From: Eutypa lata
Lineage: Eukaryota; Ascomycota; Sordariomycetes; Xylariales; Diatrypaceae
Assembly (NCBI GenBank): GCA_022661535.1
Contig: JAKULF010000006.1
Location: 3,529,001 to 3,593,000 of the forward strand
Reading direction: 5' to 3'
DNA length: 64,000 bases
Program-made: the position numbers and the translations under genes
Part shown: one piece after another, positions 45,066-55,975 of the stretch
How positions within the stretch are numbered: position 1 is the first letter of the stretch
Layout: each line of letters starts with the position of its first letter
The notes under the pieces: model-generated
What the model was told of the DNA's origin: nothing
The model's input: only the letters and a program-made list of their open reading frames with translations
Database searches by the model: none

Positions 45066-47042
45066 ATGTCGGGTGTTCCCGCGCCGCGTGGGCCCACGAT
45101 GTCGGCTGGAGGATTCAATTGGAATGAACCGTATTATAACCCGGGAGTAGTACAGCCGCCTCCTGGGCCGCTGCCTCCTGGGGTCCCACTACCTCCTGGG
45201 GTCCCGCAGCCTCCTGGGCTCCCGCTGCCTGCTGGGCCCCCGCAGCCTGCTGGGCCCCCGCTGCCTTTCGGGTCCGGGTCACCTATGGGACCACCTCCCG
45301 GACCAGCACAGATACCACTACCACTACCGTTACCTCCCATGCCCGTGCCAGGTCCCGGACCACAACCATCTGCCCAGTTGTGGGCGCCGCTGACAAATCC
45401 GGACGACTTTAATAATGTGGGAGGACCAGCTTCCTCAGAGACCACGGGGAACCAGGGGAACCAGGGGAACCAGCAAGCCCCAGCTAAACCAATTGACCCC
45501 ATAGATAGGGTGCGGCTTCTGGCGAAGAAGCTACGGCGGCACTATTTCCTGCAGATCGGGTTCGAGTTCGAAACCATTCTTGGACACGGCACTTATGGGG
45601 GCACTTTCCGGATCCTGGAGAAAAGAAAACGCCGGAGACTGGTCATCAAGAGGTCTATACATCAATATGGGGACGACGTTTTGCGACAGGAGATCGCAAT
45701 GTTGAAGGTGAGTACATCACACTTTCCATATGAAACACTTTAATCCCCTTGTTGCATATATGACATAATATATATAGAAATGCAATCAATAGCGCTAATG
45801 TCTCACCGTGTATTTGGTAGATTTTGCGAGGCGCCGAGCATATTGCCAGACTTATAGCCGACAGTGACAATCCTAAGCCGAAAAATAATGTATTGGGCAA
45901 CCCGCTTCTCCGGAGAGCTCTCAACCGTGGGCGCGGCGGACCGGTTGCGGCATCGATAGTCGGGATTTCAGGCCCGGTTGCCGTCATGGAATATCTTGAG
46001 AACAACGTATTGTGGCGCATGGGCTCCAGGATGGCAACACTTGGTGTCCTTGTGCCAAATAGAATGCTATGGGCGATATTCCTTTGCTGTATGTCAGAGT
46101 TGCCTTCAAACCATATTAGCAAATCTTTTAAAGTTAAGTCTATAACGCGAGTGAGCTATTGATGCTGACCCGTTGTCTGTTTTCGTTTTTGGCGACTTTA
46201 GTTATACGGGCTTGTGTTGGAATGGCCTATCCAATTAACAATCCTGATCCAGAGGCACCTACAAGGCTAGAAGAAATAAAGGCTGGGATACTAGAGACCA
46301 CCATACAGCATGACGACATTCATTGGTCAAATAGTATGTGCTCAACCCCAGGTAACTTTCGTATCCTGTACACTTTTCTTACTAAATTTAAAATATAGTA
46401 ATGATAGGCGGTAACGGTCCGTTCCCGGAACATTCAGTAATGCCTGCGATAAAAGTTATAGACTTCGGTATAGCCACCACGCAAGGGGGCAACCCCAGGC
46501 CATACAGGGGCAATCTAGCAGGCTCTGTTAACAATGTCTATGATTTCGCAAAGGTACTTGTTTCCCCCCCAAAAAAAATACTACATCAATTCCCATCCAT
46601 AAAGATCAACGTCGATAACCCAGCGTTTCATTTGGACTTTGCCAGCTAGTTCTACCTATTTTTTCTTACGAGATACTAATTTGCTAATTTGTAGGTTATG
46701 GTCGGCCTCATAATAAGAGATATACCACAGGCTTGGAATGCTGTACCTTATGCTGGATTTTTCACAGAAGCGGAATACATTGTCCCTGGGCCTAACGGGA
46801 TTATGCCTTACCCAACACTATGTCCTCATCTCCGGGAAACCTTAGCAAGTTGCCTTGCTACAAACCCGGCAATTCAGCCCACTCTACCGAAACTGCTTGA
46901 ACAGGCCGTGGCCGGCGCCAATTCGCCACCTGAATCGTTCCCAAACCCTCAAGGTCCAGGGTTTGAGTCAGACGACTTCATAAGGACGCTTTTAAAGCCG
47001 CTTATTTATGATGCTGATCTTGAAGTCGCGAAGGTGCCCTAG
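45066..47042 (+). CDS. Protein kinase with proline-rich N-terminus
   Basis: A 514-aa protein in five exons: 45066-45707, 45821-46088, 46202-46333, 46399-46553 and 46695-47042. Phases agree. Residues 30-100 are a low-complexity Pro/Gly stretch built of PPGVPLPPG-like units, followed by GNQGNQGNQQ. The kinase fold begins at the glycine loop ILGHGTYGGTF (171-181), with K195 (VIKRS) and E209 as the likely ATP-site pair. The catalytic loop is H340-D-D342-I-H-W-S-N347, matching HRDxxxxN, and D369-F-G is the metal motif. All core residues are present, so it may be active despite its divergence. Introns split the kinase lobes. It belongs to a divergent, fungus-specific kinase group that I cannot name. 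It is separated from the TPR-CHAT gene by a pseudogene. Confidence 0.78.
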
Positions 47043-47730
47043 GCTCCGGGCTGCTAGGGTTAAGGCAGGTAGCCACAGGAGGAAAGTATCAATGGGATGG
47101 TTATAAACTCGATATCACGATACTAAACGGGCGTGGCAATATATAATCTTATAATGCTGTCAATGAAGGTGCAAAGGCTAGCTGAAGCATATAAGCGTCC
47201 ATGGTTGTGGTGATCTGCTTATTAGGCCATCTTCTTATGACCCCAATGGTTGCGTAATTATCTTATCTAGAAGGGTATTAGACCCTTATTTTTTATTAAC
47301 AAGGATAATAAGGGGACTCGTTTAACAGCTGTATAAATAGTAAATACAGAAATAGATTTCTTAAGTAGTATTCCATTCTTCTTGTGCTTCTTTATCCATT
47401 CACTCCTTACAGCTTTATATCCTTTGGGGTCCATAGTAAGCCCGCATCTTGTCGTACTACTTAGATTCTGACTTCCAGTTCTGAATTCGAGTGCTGAAAG
47501 AAACGCCATCCGGGTTGCCCGGGATTCGAATCCTTGATTCAGGGTTTCTTCTTTTTCTTCTTCTTTTTGTCTTCCCTTGATAGTCCGAAAGGACTGTTGT
47601 ATATATCACCGCAATATTGAATCAGAATAAAGTAGGGTCTTCGAAGATAAATATATTTTCTTTCTCGTGGGCCCGCCACGGTAGCGCAGCGGTACAAGGG
47701 AATGGCTATGGAGGTTAAATATACAGTTTA
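47043..47730. other. Intergenic, no gene seen
   Basis: 0.7 kb with a polypyrimidine run near 47,545-47,570 and isolated tRNA box-like words that do not fold into a tRNA. I call nothing here. Confidence 0.45.
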
Positions 47731-49020
47731 TTATAGCTCTACTTTCGCACTTCTAGTGCCTCGCTCACGTTTCCTCCACTCCCCACACCCAGGCTCCTCC
47801 TCACAATCGAAATGTGACTCTTGCCTTCGCCGAGCATATAATGCTGTACCCCTCGCGGCATCGAATAAAGGGTCTAACGGCCCCCTTTCTCCCTCACCAT
47901 TTGACTATGTAATCAGGCACAGAGCTTCTTTCACTACCGCCCTGGAATCGGGGTTTGTCACGTTCTACCCTCCCAATAATAATTCCGTGATAATATACTT
48001 ATCACCACGCCCACGCACCAATATCTCGCGTACATGTTCCCAAAAGGCTGATGGGGATGGAGACTCAGACAATTTATCGAGGCCGGTACTTTTGTCCACA
48101 ACATGTAATAGATGGACCCGTTTCGAGCCGAATGCGGAGGCATAGTGTTCAACACCTGCCTGGAGGGCAAGACGGGTGATTCTTGGATATATATTAGATA
48201 CCATAAGTCCATGATTGATACGTATGATGAATTTAGCGCCTTGTTTTCGAAAGGGAAGGGGTACGCATAATCCAAATGGTTATTACACCCACCAAACATA
48301 ATACACCGTCTCAGCGGGTACTTCCTCAAGTTCATCATCACACTCATACATATTCTTATAGTTCGCACACAAACGTCGCCCACTCGCACCAAACGCCGCT
48401 CGCGACGGGCTCAAGCGTTCAGGATACGTGGTCGGAAACGTCAACCACGAGTCGAGGCCCGCGTGCTCGAGCGCATCATTGAGATCCCGGGACTGCAGCG
48501 CCGGGAAGAACGGAAAAGATGCCACGACCTTGGAATAGCCATATTAATCGAGTAGCGAAGGTGACGCCCCTGTTTCTTTCTTGCTATCAACCACAGCGAA
48601 GCTCTCCTCCGTGAGCCTTCAGAGGAAGGATCCCAGGATCCTGACATCCGGCGTGGCGGGCTGTCCGAGCTTCTTCTTGAGCCAACATAAGAACCACTGG
48701 TTGTCACAGGCAAGGACATCTCCCCTAGGGACTTTCACAAGGCGTAGCATGAGGTCCCGATACGCGGCGTCAGCATCTATCTTTGAAAGGTCGATGGTCG
48801 TTCCATTGTAACGGCGGGCTGCCGATGTTCTATGCAAGAACAAATTAATAATAAGTCAAAAGGGTAACAAATGGGATGAATTACGAACCCGTAGCCGATG
48901 CTCAACTCAAACAAACCCTATCCCAGGGGCATCGTGTTCTCTGACAGAGAGACAAGTATCGCACTGGGGGAAGGGGCAGTCGTACAAGCCGATGACTGAA
49001 TATGTTGATACAAGTGCAGT
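47731..49020 (-). pseudogene. Unknown gene broken by many stops (RIP-like)
   Basis: One minus-strand reading frame runs from 48843 to 47731 with protein-like composition throughout. It is interrupted by TGA 48619-48621, TAA 48544-48546, TAATAA 48280-48285, TAG 47965-47967 and TAG 47905-47907. Each stop is one C-to-T or G-to-A step from Gln, Arg or Trp. Examples of the flanking peptides are DNQWFLCWLKKKLGQPATPD and SFPFFPALQSRDLNDALEHA, then ITRLALQAGVEHYASAFGSK. An upstream exon is likely at about 48890-49020 (VIGLYDCPFPQCDTCLS), joined by an intron ending TTGCATAG; it also carries a frame break. I do not recognise the family. The pattern is that of a gene inactivated by directional transition mutation, not random decay. 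Confidence 0.65.
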
Positions 49021-50064
49021 CCTGTAAAAGAAAAACGAGATGTGGTATCCAAATGCATTTTAACACTATCATGTACTGTCTGATCTGTAGAACGCTGGAT
49101 TGTGATGGTTATTGTAATTTGGAGTCAAGTGTATGGCGAGTTAAGGTTAACTCCCAATCACGTGATCCTCCAGCCGCCAAAGAAGTTATAGAAAGTTTCT
49201 GTTGGTGATCATGCTTGTTAATCTATGGGTTCAAGGCTGTAGGATAGTAGGATCTTCCAACGTCACTGCTCACAGATAGCCAATTATATTTCAGAGCAGT
49301 AGCTACTACCAACATTTAAAAGGGATGATGTTTCAACAAACAAGGAAATCCCTTAGGATCTGGTTGGTATGGAAGGGTATAGGCAATTACTAACAAATCG
49401 GTATAACTGACGATAAATAATCACCAACATCTTGATCTTGATCTGTATATGACAAACTTTGTATATTTTGCTCTGGGTCATGACTATTGAAAACTCTTAA
49501 TGATGATTTAAGGGACATTAACTAGTAGACAACGTAGACTATATGATATAGTTGTTTGTAATATGCATCTTTAGTAGGTACAATAAAACTAGAAAGTAAA
49601 TTTGTTATGGACCAACACAAGAAGGCCTATTGGTAGGCCTGACACGAAACAAGGCAGAAGAAATAAAGGATTAGGCATGGGGAATCAATCATTGGTTGAC
49701 GACGAAAGGGGATGCTTACCTAATAAGTTTCCGCGTATTTTCTCGGCGCGAAATCCGGAGACCTCTTTTACTACTCCTGCCTGGATGATATTCGAGTACA
49801 GAAGAAGGATATGCTAGTATATGACAAATCAAACCCGGTTTAAAATTCTCGAAGAACTCTTATTAATGGAAATCTCGAAACCTTTCCTGTCTCTCTCAAT
49901 TCAATTTGTGAAACCAGAAACATCGCGGCGCAATGCGGGCGCCTTAGCTCTGCTCAGATTAGCTCAGAAAATACATGCAGTTTTCCCCAAATCTGTTATT
50001 AAACAGCATTCAACCTTCGTTTCGCCACGTATCTTGGCTATGGCAGCTACACCTACCTATAACA
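49021..50064. other. Intergenic upstream of the TPR-CHAT gene
   Basis: 1 kb without a supported gene. Short frames are open here, including an upstream in-frame extension of the TPR-CHAT frame to 49975 that does not look like the protein. Confidence 0.45.
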
Positions 50065-53000
50065 ATGTCACAAAACTGGTTTAGCATGGCTGAAAAGCCT
50101 TTTAAATGGGCAAAGGGAAATCGACTTTATAATGTCGGGCTCAAATGTCACAAGAAGTACCGAAGAACTCGCGACTTGGCGGATTTGGAGATGGCCATTC
50201 GGCGATACCAAGGGGCTGTCGATTTAACGCCAGACGATGACTCCCATCGGGCACTTCGACTCCATCGTCTCGGCCAAGTACGTCACGAAAAATGGAGGGA
50301 ATTAAAAGTCGAAGCAGATTTGGAGATCACTATTCAACTATATCAAGAGGCCGTCAATATTACACCGATATCACATCCAAGCCGGGCAAGTCGACTACAC
50401 CATCTTGGACTGGGGTTCCAACATAGGTACACTGTAACTGGGAAAATATCTGATCTAAATCTAGCCGTACAATTTTTCCAGGAAGCCTCAGATACAATAC
50501 CGGAGAACCATCCAGGCCGGGCAGGTTTATTGGGCCGCCTTGGAAGAAGCTACGGTGACAGGTACAGAAAAATGGGGGAGTCATTGACAGACCTAGAAAT
50601 GGCCATCCAAAAACTTCAAGAGGCCCTTTGTTTGACGCCAAGAGGCTCCCCAGATCGAGCAGATCGACTCGAAGACTTGGCGCTCTACTACCGATCAAGA
50701 CACCAAAGGACAGGAGCAATCACAGATTTAGAAGCAGCTCTGCAGCATTTTCAAGAGGCCGTCAACATAACACAAAATAGTATTGACCGGGCAGGTCGAC
50801 TTCACAACATTGGGCTTGTCTATGGAGATCGATATGTGAGGACAGGGGAATTAGATGATCTTGAGATGGCCATGCAGCGATTCCAGCAGGCAATCGAGAA
50901 GATACCAAATCATCCAGATCGGCCGAATCAGATTAGAAGCCTAGGAACCACATACCAATTGAGGTACAGAAGAACGGGAGCTATGGCGGACCTCCAAACG
51001 GCTATTCGACTTTTTCAGGACGCTTTGGATATTATGCCCGCAAATCACCCAGAGCGGGCATCCCAACTTCACAGTCTAGGGGTCGGGCACGGATACAGAT
51101 ATTTAAGAACAGGATTAACGACAGATCTCGAGATAGCTGTTCGGATGCTCCAGGAAGCAACTGATCTCACAGGTGATGATATCTTAGATCGGAGGGATCA
51201 CCTCGAGGCTCTCGGAAACATATATGGCTTCAGATTTAGAAGAACAGGGGCAATGGCAGATCTTGACACATCGATACAATTGCATGAAGAAGCCGCCAAT
51301 ATCACGTCCGGCAGCTCTCTGGACCGTGCAAGCCCACTCGTGTCACTTGCAATAGGCTACCTAGATAAATATCAAAGAGCAGGAGCCATTTCAGATCTCG
51401 AGGTGGCTATTCTACATCTCCAGGAAGCTGTGGATATAACGCCACATAATCATTCCCGCTGGTCGGTTCGAGTCCAGGATCTTGGGGCTCTGTACATGCA
51501 TAAGCATCGAAATGCAGTAGCAGGGACGCTGGCGGATCTGGAAACGTCTATTCAACTGTTCCAAAGAGCCTTCGATGCGACACCAGGGGGTCATCCTGAA
51601 AAAGCACAGCAACTTCACGATCTCGGCGGTGCATATGAGCACAGGTATTTGCAAACCACAGTAGCGGCAGACCTTGACAAAGCCATCCAACGATACCGAG
51701 AATCCCTCAATGTGACTCCCCTCGATGACCCAATGCGCGCACGTCGGCTCCATGAAATTGGTCTTTTATACAGACGCAGACACCAAAGAACGGAAGCAAA
51801 GCCGGATTTGGATATGGCTATTCACAATTTCAAGGCAGCTATAGCCGATTCTTCATCACCCCCTATGGCTCGACTACAACCAGGGAAGGACTTGTTCACG
51901 TTATATGCTCAAGCCGAAAACTGGTCGTTGGCTTACCAAGTAGCCTGTACAACCGTAGCTCTGATTCCTCTGCTCACCCCTCGCTCTCTCGAAAACTTCG
52001 ACAAGCAATACTTGCTTACTACCCATAACGTCGCTAGCTTCGCTTCAGACGCAAGCGCGGTCTCATTAATTGCAGGCGAAAGCCCATATGAGGCCGTCCG
52101 ACTGCTCGAAATTGGCCGTGCAATCATCATAGGGTCTTTAAACGATATTCGTGCCGATATATCCGACCTGCAGCAGCGGCACCCCCAGCTCGCAAATGAA
52201 TACATTGCGGCTCGAGATCTGCTTGATAATACGTCGAACCTCTCCGTGGAACGTCACGTCAATCAGCGCTACGACGCCGATCGAAAGCTAGAACAACTGG
52301 TCCAGGAGATCCGGGAGGTGCCCGGCTTCGATCGATTTCTCCTAGCCCCCACCGAGGACGAGCTCAAGGCCACCGCGGACCGAGGCCCCATCGTCGTCGT
52401 TAACATAAGCGACTATCGTTGCGATGCTTTTATCATCGAGAAGAGCGGGCTCCAAACCGTGCCGCTCCCTCTCCTCACGAACGGCGATATTCGGGGTCGT
52501 GCAACAGCGGCACGCGAAACCAAGGTCATGGCAGACGCAGAAGTGCTCGAGTGGCTTTGGGACACCATTGCTGAGCCTGTCCTCGATGTGCTACATTTTA
52601 CCACGCCGCCTCCTGGCGACTGCTGGCCTCGCATATGGTGGGTTCCTACCGGACCCCTCACGAGGTTTCCTATCCACGCGGCAGGATACCATTTGTCTGA
52701 TCCGCCCAAAACTGTCCTGGATCGGGTCATATCCTCATACAGTCCCTCCGTCAAGACACTTGTGCAAAGTCGTCAGAATTCCCCACAGCCAAGACCGGCA
52801 TGCACGTCGAAGAAAGTCGTTCTTGTAGGTATAAAGGAGACGCCAGGATACCAGACTCTTCCCTTTATATCAGAGGAAATCGATCAATTGCAAGCCTTTT
52901 GTAACAGACAGAAGTTTCAGTTAAGCAAACCGGATCCCTACCAGGAAGCCGTTTTATCCGCCTTGAACGATTGTGATATATTCCATTTTGCGGGGCATGG

Positions 53001-53541
53001 TCTGACTGACTCATTGGATCCGTCTAAGAGCTGCCTGTTGCTGTGCGATGGGCCGTTGACGGTAGCCCGTCTCCTCGAGACAAATATCCAAAGCCGTCAA
53101 CCGTTGCTCGCCTACTTATCGGCGTGTGGGACAGGCCAAATCGACCACGATGGCCTTATAGATGAAGGGCTGCATCTCATCACCGCATGCCAACTTGTTG
53201 GATTCCAACACGTAATCGGGACACTGTGGGAAGTTAACGATCGATTTTGCGCCGAGATCGCGGCTATGATATACGACTGGACGCAGACGCAGGGAATGAG
53301 TGGTGATTCAATCAGCGAGGGGCTTCATCACGCAAGCATGAGTCTTCGTAAACAATGGATTTCAGAAAACACCGAAAGAGCTAAACCGAGACATACTATG
53401 GCGGCTGGAAGCATAAAAGAGAGTCAAATAAGCATAGAAGAGCGACGTACAGGGCAGCCCGAGGTTAGAGGTCTCAGAGATGTTGTACTTTGTGAGGATA
53501 CTCCATTATATTGGGTGCCTTATGTACATTTTGGTGTATAG
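50065..53541 (+). CDS. TPR-CHAT protein (caspase-like peptidase)
   Basis: A 1,158-aa intronless protein. Residues about 20-630 hold 13 tetratricopeptide-like units of about 46 aa. Each unit has a variant of aDLExAIxxFQEAVxITP, followed by HPxRAxRLxxLGxxYxxRYxRTG. The C-terminal part (about 800-1,158) is a CHAT domain of the caspase/separase fold: the catalytic His is H978 in FHFAGHG and the Cys is C1021 in YLSACGTG. GTLWEVND follows, as in other CHAT domains. Both catalytic residues are present. TPR-CHAT proteins are abundant in Pezizomycotina and are linked by family to cell death and self/non-self sensing; a related bacterial TPR-CHAT peptidase acts with type III CRISPR. The start MSQNWFSMAEKPF was chosen over an upstream in-frame Met because the extra 30 residues look non-coding. 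It converges on the HET gene downstream. Confidence 0.9.
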   Translation: MSQNWFSMAEKPFKWAKGNRLYNVGLKCHKKYRRTRDLADLEMAIRRYQGAVDLTPDDDSHRALRLHRLGQVRHEKWRELKVEADLEITIQLYQEAVNITPISHPSRASRLHHLGLGFQHRYTVTGKISDLNLAVQFFQEASDTIPENHPGRAGLLGRLGRSYGDRYRKMGESLTDLEMAIQKLQEALCLTPRGSPDRADRLEDLALYYRSRHQRTGAITDLEAALQHFQEAVNITQNSIDRAGRLHNIGLVYGDRYVRTGELDDLEMAMQRFQQAIEKIPNHPDRPNQIRSLGTTYQLRYRRTGAMADLQTAIRLFQDALDIMPANHPERASQLHSLGVGHGYRYLRTGLTTDLEIAVRMLQEATDLTGDDILDRRDHLEALGNIYGFRFRRTGAMADLDTSIQLHEEAANITSGSSLDRASPLVSLAIGYLDKYQRAGAISDLEVAILHLQEAVDITPHNHSRWSVRVQDLGALYMHKHRNAVAGTLADLETSIQLFQRAFDATPGGHPEKAQQLHDLGGAYEHRYLQTTVAADLDKAIQRYRESLNVTPLDDPMRARRLHEIGLLYRRRHQRTEAKPDLDMAIHNFKAAIADSSSPPMARLQPGKDLFTLYAQAENWSLAYQVACTTVALIPLLTPRSLENFDKQYLLTTHNVASFASDASAVSLIAGESPYEAVRLLEIGRAIIIGSLNDIRADISDLQQRHPQLANEYIAARDLLDNTSNLSVERHVNQRYDADRKLEQLVQEIREVPGFDRFLLAPTEDELKATADRGPIVVVNISDYRCDAFIIEKSGLQTVPLPLLTNGDIRGRATAARETKVMADAEVLEWLWDTIAEPVLDVLHFTTPPPGDCWPRIWWVPTGPLTRFPIHAAGYHLSDPPKTVLDRVISSYSPSVKTLVQSRQNSPQPRPACTSKKVVLVGIKETPGYQTLPFISEEIDQLQAFCNRQKFQLSKPDPYQEAVLSALNDCDIFHFAGHGLTDSLDPSKSCLLLCDGPLTVARLLETNIQSRQPLLAYLSACGTGQIDHDGLIDEGLHLITACQLVGFQHVIGTLWEVNDRFCAEIAAMIYDWTQTQGMSGDSISEGLHHASMSLRKQWISENTERAKPRHTMAAGSIKESQISIEERRTGQPEVRGLRDVVLCEDTPLYWVPYVHFGV

Positions 53542-54262
53542 CTAAGTTTGGAACATCAGATGTCCAGAAACGTGAGATTTTTTTCAGTAGGGACGCCCAT
53601 CTTAAAGTCTCCTCCGCGTGGAAAACTACCTAATTGAATTGTTATATCATCGTCTGGTTTTCTGGGAGTGAAATGACAGCAGACTCTACATGGTCTAAAT
53701 GGGACACTATAAACAATTCTGTGCTACTCTGTGTATGCCTTCTCGGTTGAAAGGGATGTGAAGAACGCCCTTGATATTGTAGCTGAACTATTACTCGATA
53801 CAACCGAAATCCAACAAGGCTCCTTAGGCAACTGAAAAGATGTAGTTATTTATTTTCGAACGGATTTGTCTTGTTCTCCTTTCCCTTACACCGGCATAGT
53901 TGGGCTTATAGCTATGCCAATAGGAGCTTGGGAAAATGTAAATCAGTCTCGGGACAGGACCGCATTGTGATCCCTAAAGACCAGACAAAGTATGTGGAAT
54001 TGAGTCACTTAGATCATTATCGATGCACTTAATAGATGACCGTTCTTATCATAAAATAGCTTTTTATAATCATTCATAAGTGTATGTCGCTTTATTTTTT
54101 ATTTCTTTTTTAAGATATAGGTTATGGGTAGGTCATGAGGGGAGTGGTCTGTGAGGGGGTGTTTGCCTTGCAAACTATCCCAATTAAGCTTCTGACTAAT
54201 AGAAATAGATACATTAATGCTCGTAGAGGGTAATGTGTGCAATTTGGGATCTTCGTTATCTG
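53542..54262. other. Convergent intergenic region
   Basis: 0.7 kb between the 3' ends of the TPR-CHAT gene and the HET reading frame. Nothing else is recognised. Confidence 0.5.
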
Positions 54263-54565
54263 TTAATAGCAGACATATCGCCTCTCCATGTATGATTCTG
54301 TGGCTTCGAAACCTATCCCAACACGATATCCATGACCTTCTCTTTCGATCTTTGCCTTGATCAAAATGCTGTGGACGAGTAGCTCAGCTTCTTTAGACGT
54401 ACTTGAAGGCCCTTCGTAAACGCTGAATTGACTCAATTCTACATGCCTTTTTCGTTCTTCGATACTCACTAAGAGAAACTTCCCCGAGACACTTTTTTCT
54501 ACTTCCCACGTGTCTGTATGAATAAGCTCAACCAGAATGTAGTCATGAGGAAACATCTTTACCGC
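54263..54565 (-). pseudogene. Same-frame tail after the HET stop codon
   Basis: After the TGA of the HET frame (54566-54568) the same frame stays open for about 100 codons to 54263. It begins AVKMFPHDYILVELIHTDTW, is protein-like and has no internal stop. Either the TGA is a premature stop (from CGA by one transition) in a longer HET protein, or this is a separate small frame with its own Met at 54556. Confidence 0.45.
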
Positions 54566-55975
54566 TCAAAAACGAAGAAATGCATTTCCCAGGGTGCCAG
54601 TGGAACTACTCGGGATATCGGCCATGTCGAATAATCGTACGACAACTACGTCGAGGTCGATCTTCACAATGCCTTCGAAATTATTACAAGGAGTGAAGGC
54701 ACCTGTAATAAATTTCATGCCGCTCTCGTCCCATCGGGACTTGGGATGGACCGGTTGAAATATGGGACGATTATTCCATATGTGAGGACGACCATGCTTC
54801 TGTACGGTAAAGAACTGCACAAAATACTGAGACGCCTCCGTTGCTAACGATTTTGCTGATGGCGTCACTCTGGAGATGATGTACACGTCTTGCGGGTCGC
54901 AAATTAGAGGGGTATGAGGTGCGAGCGCCCTAGGGGGATGACGACAAATGAATGTCGAGGGTCCAACTTTGCGGAGATATAAGCGTAACACATTCCCTCC
55001 GGCACATTCAAATGTGATATAGAAGAATTCGGACCCCGGGACAATAGATAATCGAGCTGCCGGAAAATGCACACCACCGTTTGTCATCGTAAACGGTGAA
55101 GCTGACATTGTAGCTATGAGCTGGCCAAGTCTTCCACAGTGTTTGAAATCGCCAGGGCCACTCGCTAGTAAATGACAGAATGAATTCTTGTCGTCCCACG
55201 AGGTAGTGGAAAATCCCGACGCTGGGAGGAAGATCGATATGTCGTTTGACTTTTTCATGATCTCTTCTCGTAAGCGGTAAAAGGCGTTTTCCTCCTCGCC
55301 ATAGATCAGCGGCATATGCACACCGAATATTCCAAACAAACAGTAAGCCATGTCCTCCACCTTTTTTGTCTTCCTATTGGCGGCCCAAGACATTTTCTTG
55401 GCTAGGGGAACCTCCTCTAGAGAGGCCCTTTTACGAAGAACCGAGAGATCGATATTGGTGATTTGTGATAGATGAGTACCCAGCTCATCTTTCGAACCAA
55501 CAAAACGCCAATGCTTGTTGTAGAACCATACAACAGTAGGGGCGATTAGCTCTTGCAGACACCACCCTCTAGTAAACCAGCGGCAATTCCGCAGAGAATA
55601 GGTCGTTGCCGAGAGGCCTTCCAAGTCTGATAAGAGCACATAGCAGACATCAGCCTTCTGGTACCATCGAAACATAGAATTGATGGCTTCGCTGAACTCA
55701 ACGGGATCGTTTTTGTTAATGCAGCACGTATCGATCCAAACATGATTGTATCCATAATCCCATGCCTTCTGGCACATGGCGTCAATTTTCTTATATCCAG
55801 ATGTTTGTCGAAGTCGACGTGAGCGCAGTGGATGCTTCATAAGATCTTCCATCTGTTGCAGATCCACCTCGCCTCCATGCACCCATGTATGGCTCAATAT
55901 TGCATACTTCGGAGCCTCGTCCTCCTCCCAAACTTTCAGTCGGTAATTAGAGGTGTTAAGAAGACGTATTCCCAT
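54566..55975 (-). CDS. HET-domain protein
   Basis: A 469-aa single-exon protein. The HET domain (heterokaryon incompatibility) is marked by MGIRLLNTSNYRL, KYAILSHTW, KIDAMCQKAWDYGYNHVWID followed by TCCINK, SEAINSMFRWYQKADVCYVLLSD and RGWCLQELIAP. After the domain comes the common fungal segment with VEDMAYCLFGIFGVHMPLIY and GEEENAFYRLREEI. Proteins of this type trigger localized cell death when incompatible partners fuse. This subfamily often has C-terminal beta-rich sequence, as seen here. The frame continues past the TGA (see 54263-54565), so the true C-terminus is uncertain. It faces the TPR-CHAT gene tail-to-tail. Confidence 0.88.
   Translation of the reverse strand: MGIRLLNTSNYRLKVWEEDEAPKYAILSHTWVHGGEVDLQQMEDLMKHPLRSRRLRQTSGYKKIDAMCQKAWDYGYNHVWIDTCCINKNDPVEFSEAINSMFRWYQKADVCYVLLSDLEGLSATTYSLRNCRWFTRGWCLQELIAPTVVWFYNKHWRFVGSKDELGTHLSQITNIDLSVLRKRASLEEVPLAKKMSWAANRKTKKVEDMAYCLFGIFGVHMPLIYGEEENAFYRLREEIMKKSNDISIFLPASGFSTTSWDDKNSFCHLLASGPGDFKHCGRLGQLIATMSASPFTMTNGGVHFPAARLSIVPGSEFFYITFECAGGNVLRLYLRKVGPSTFICRHPPRALAPHTPLICDPQDVYIISRVTPSAKSLATEASQYFVQFFTVQKHGRPHIWNNRPIFQPVHPKSRWDESGMKFITGAFTPCNNFEGIVKIDLDVVVVRLFDMADIPSSSTGTLGNAFLRF

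Noticed and set aside
47505..47700. tRNA/SINE-like words (ATTCGAATCC and a GTAGCGCAGCGG stretch)
   Set aside because: The two words are in opposite orientation, too far apart, and neither folds into a tRNA; no poly-A tail or flanking repeat shows a SINE.
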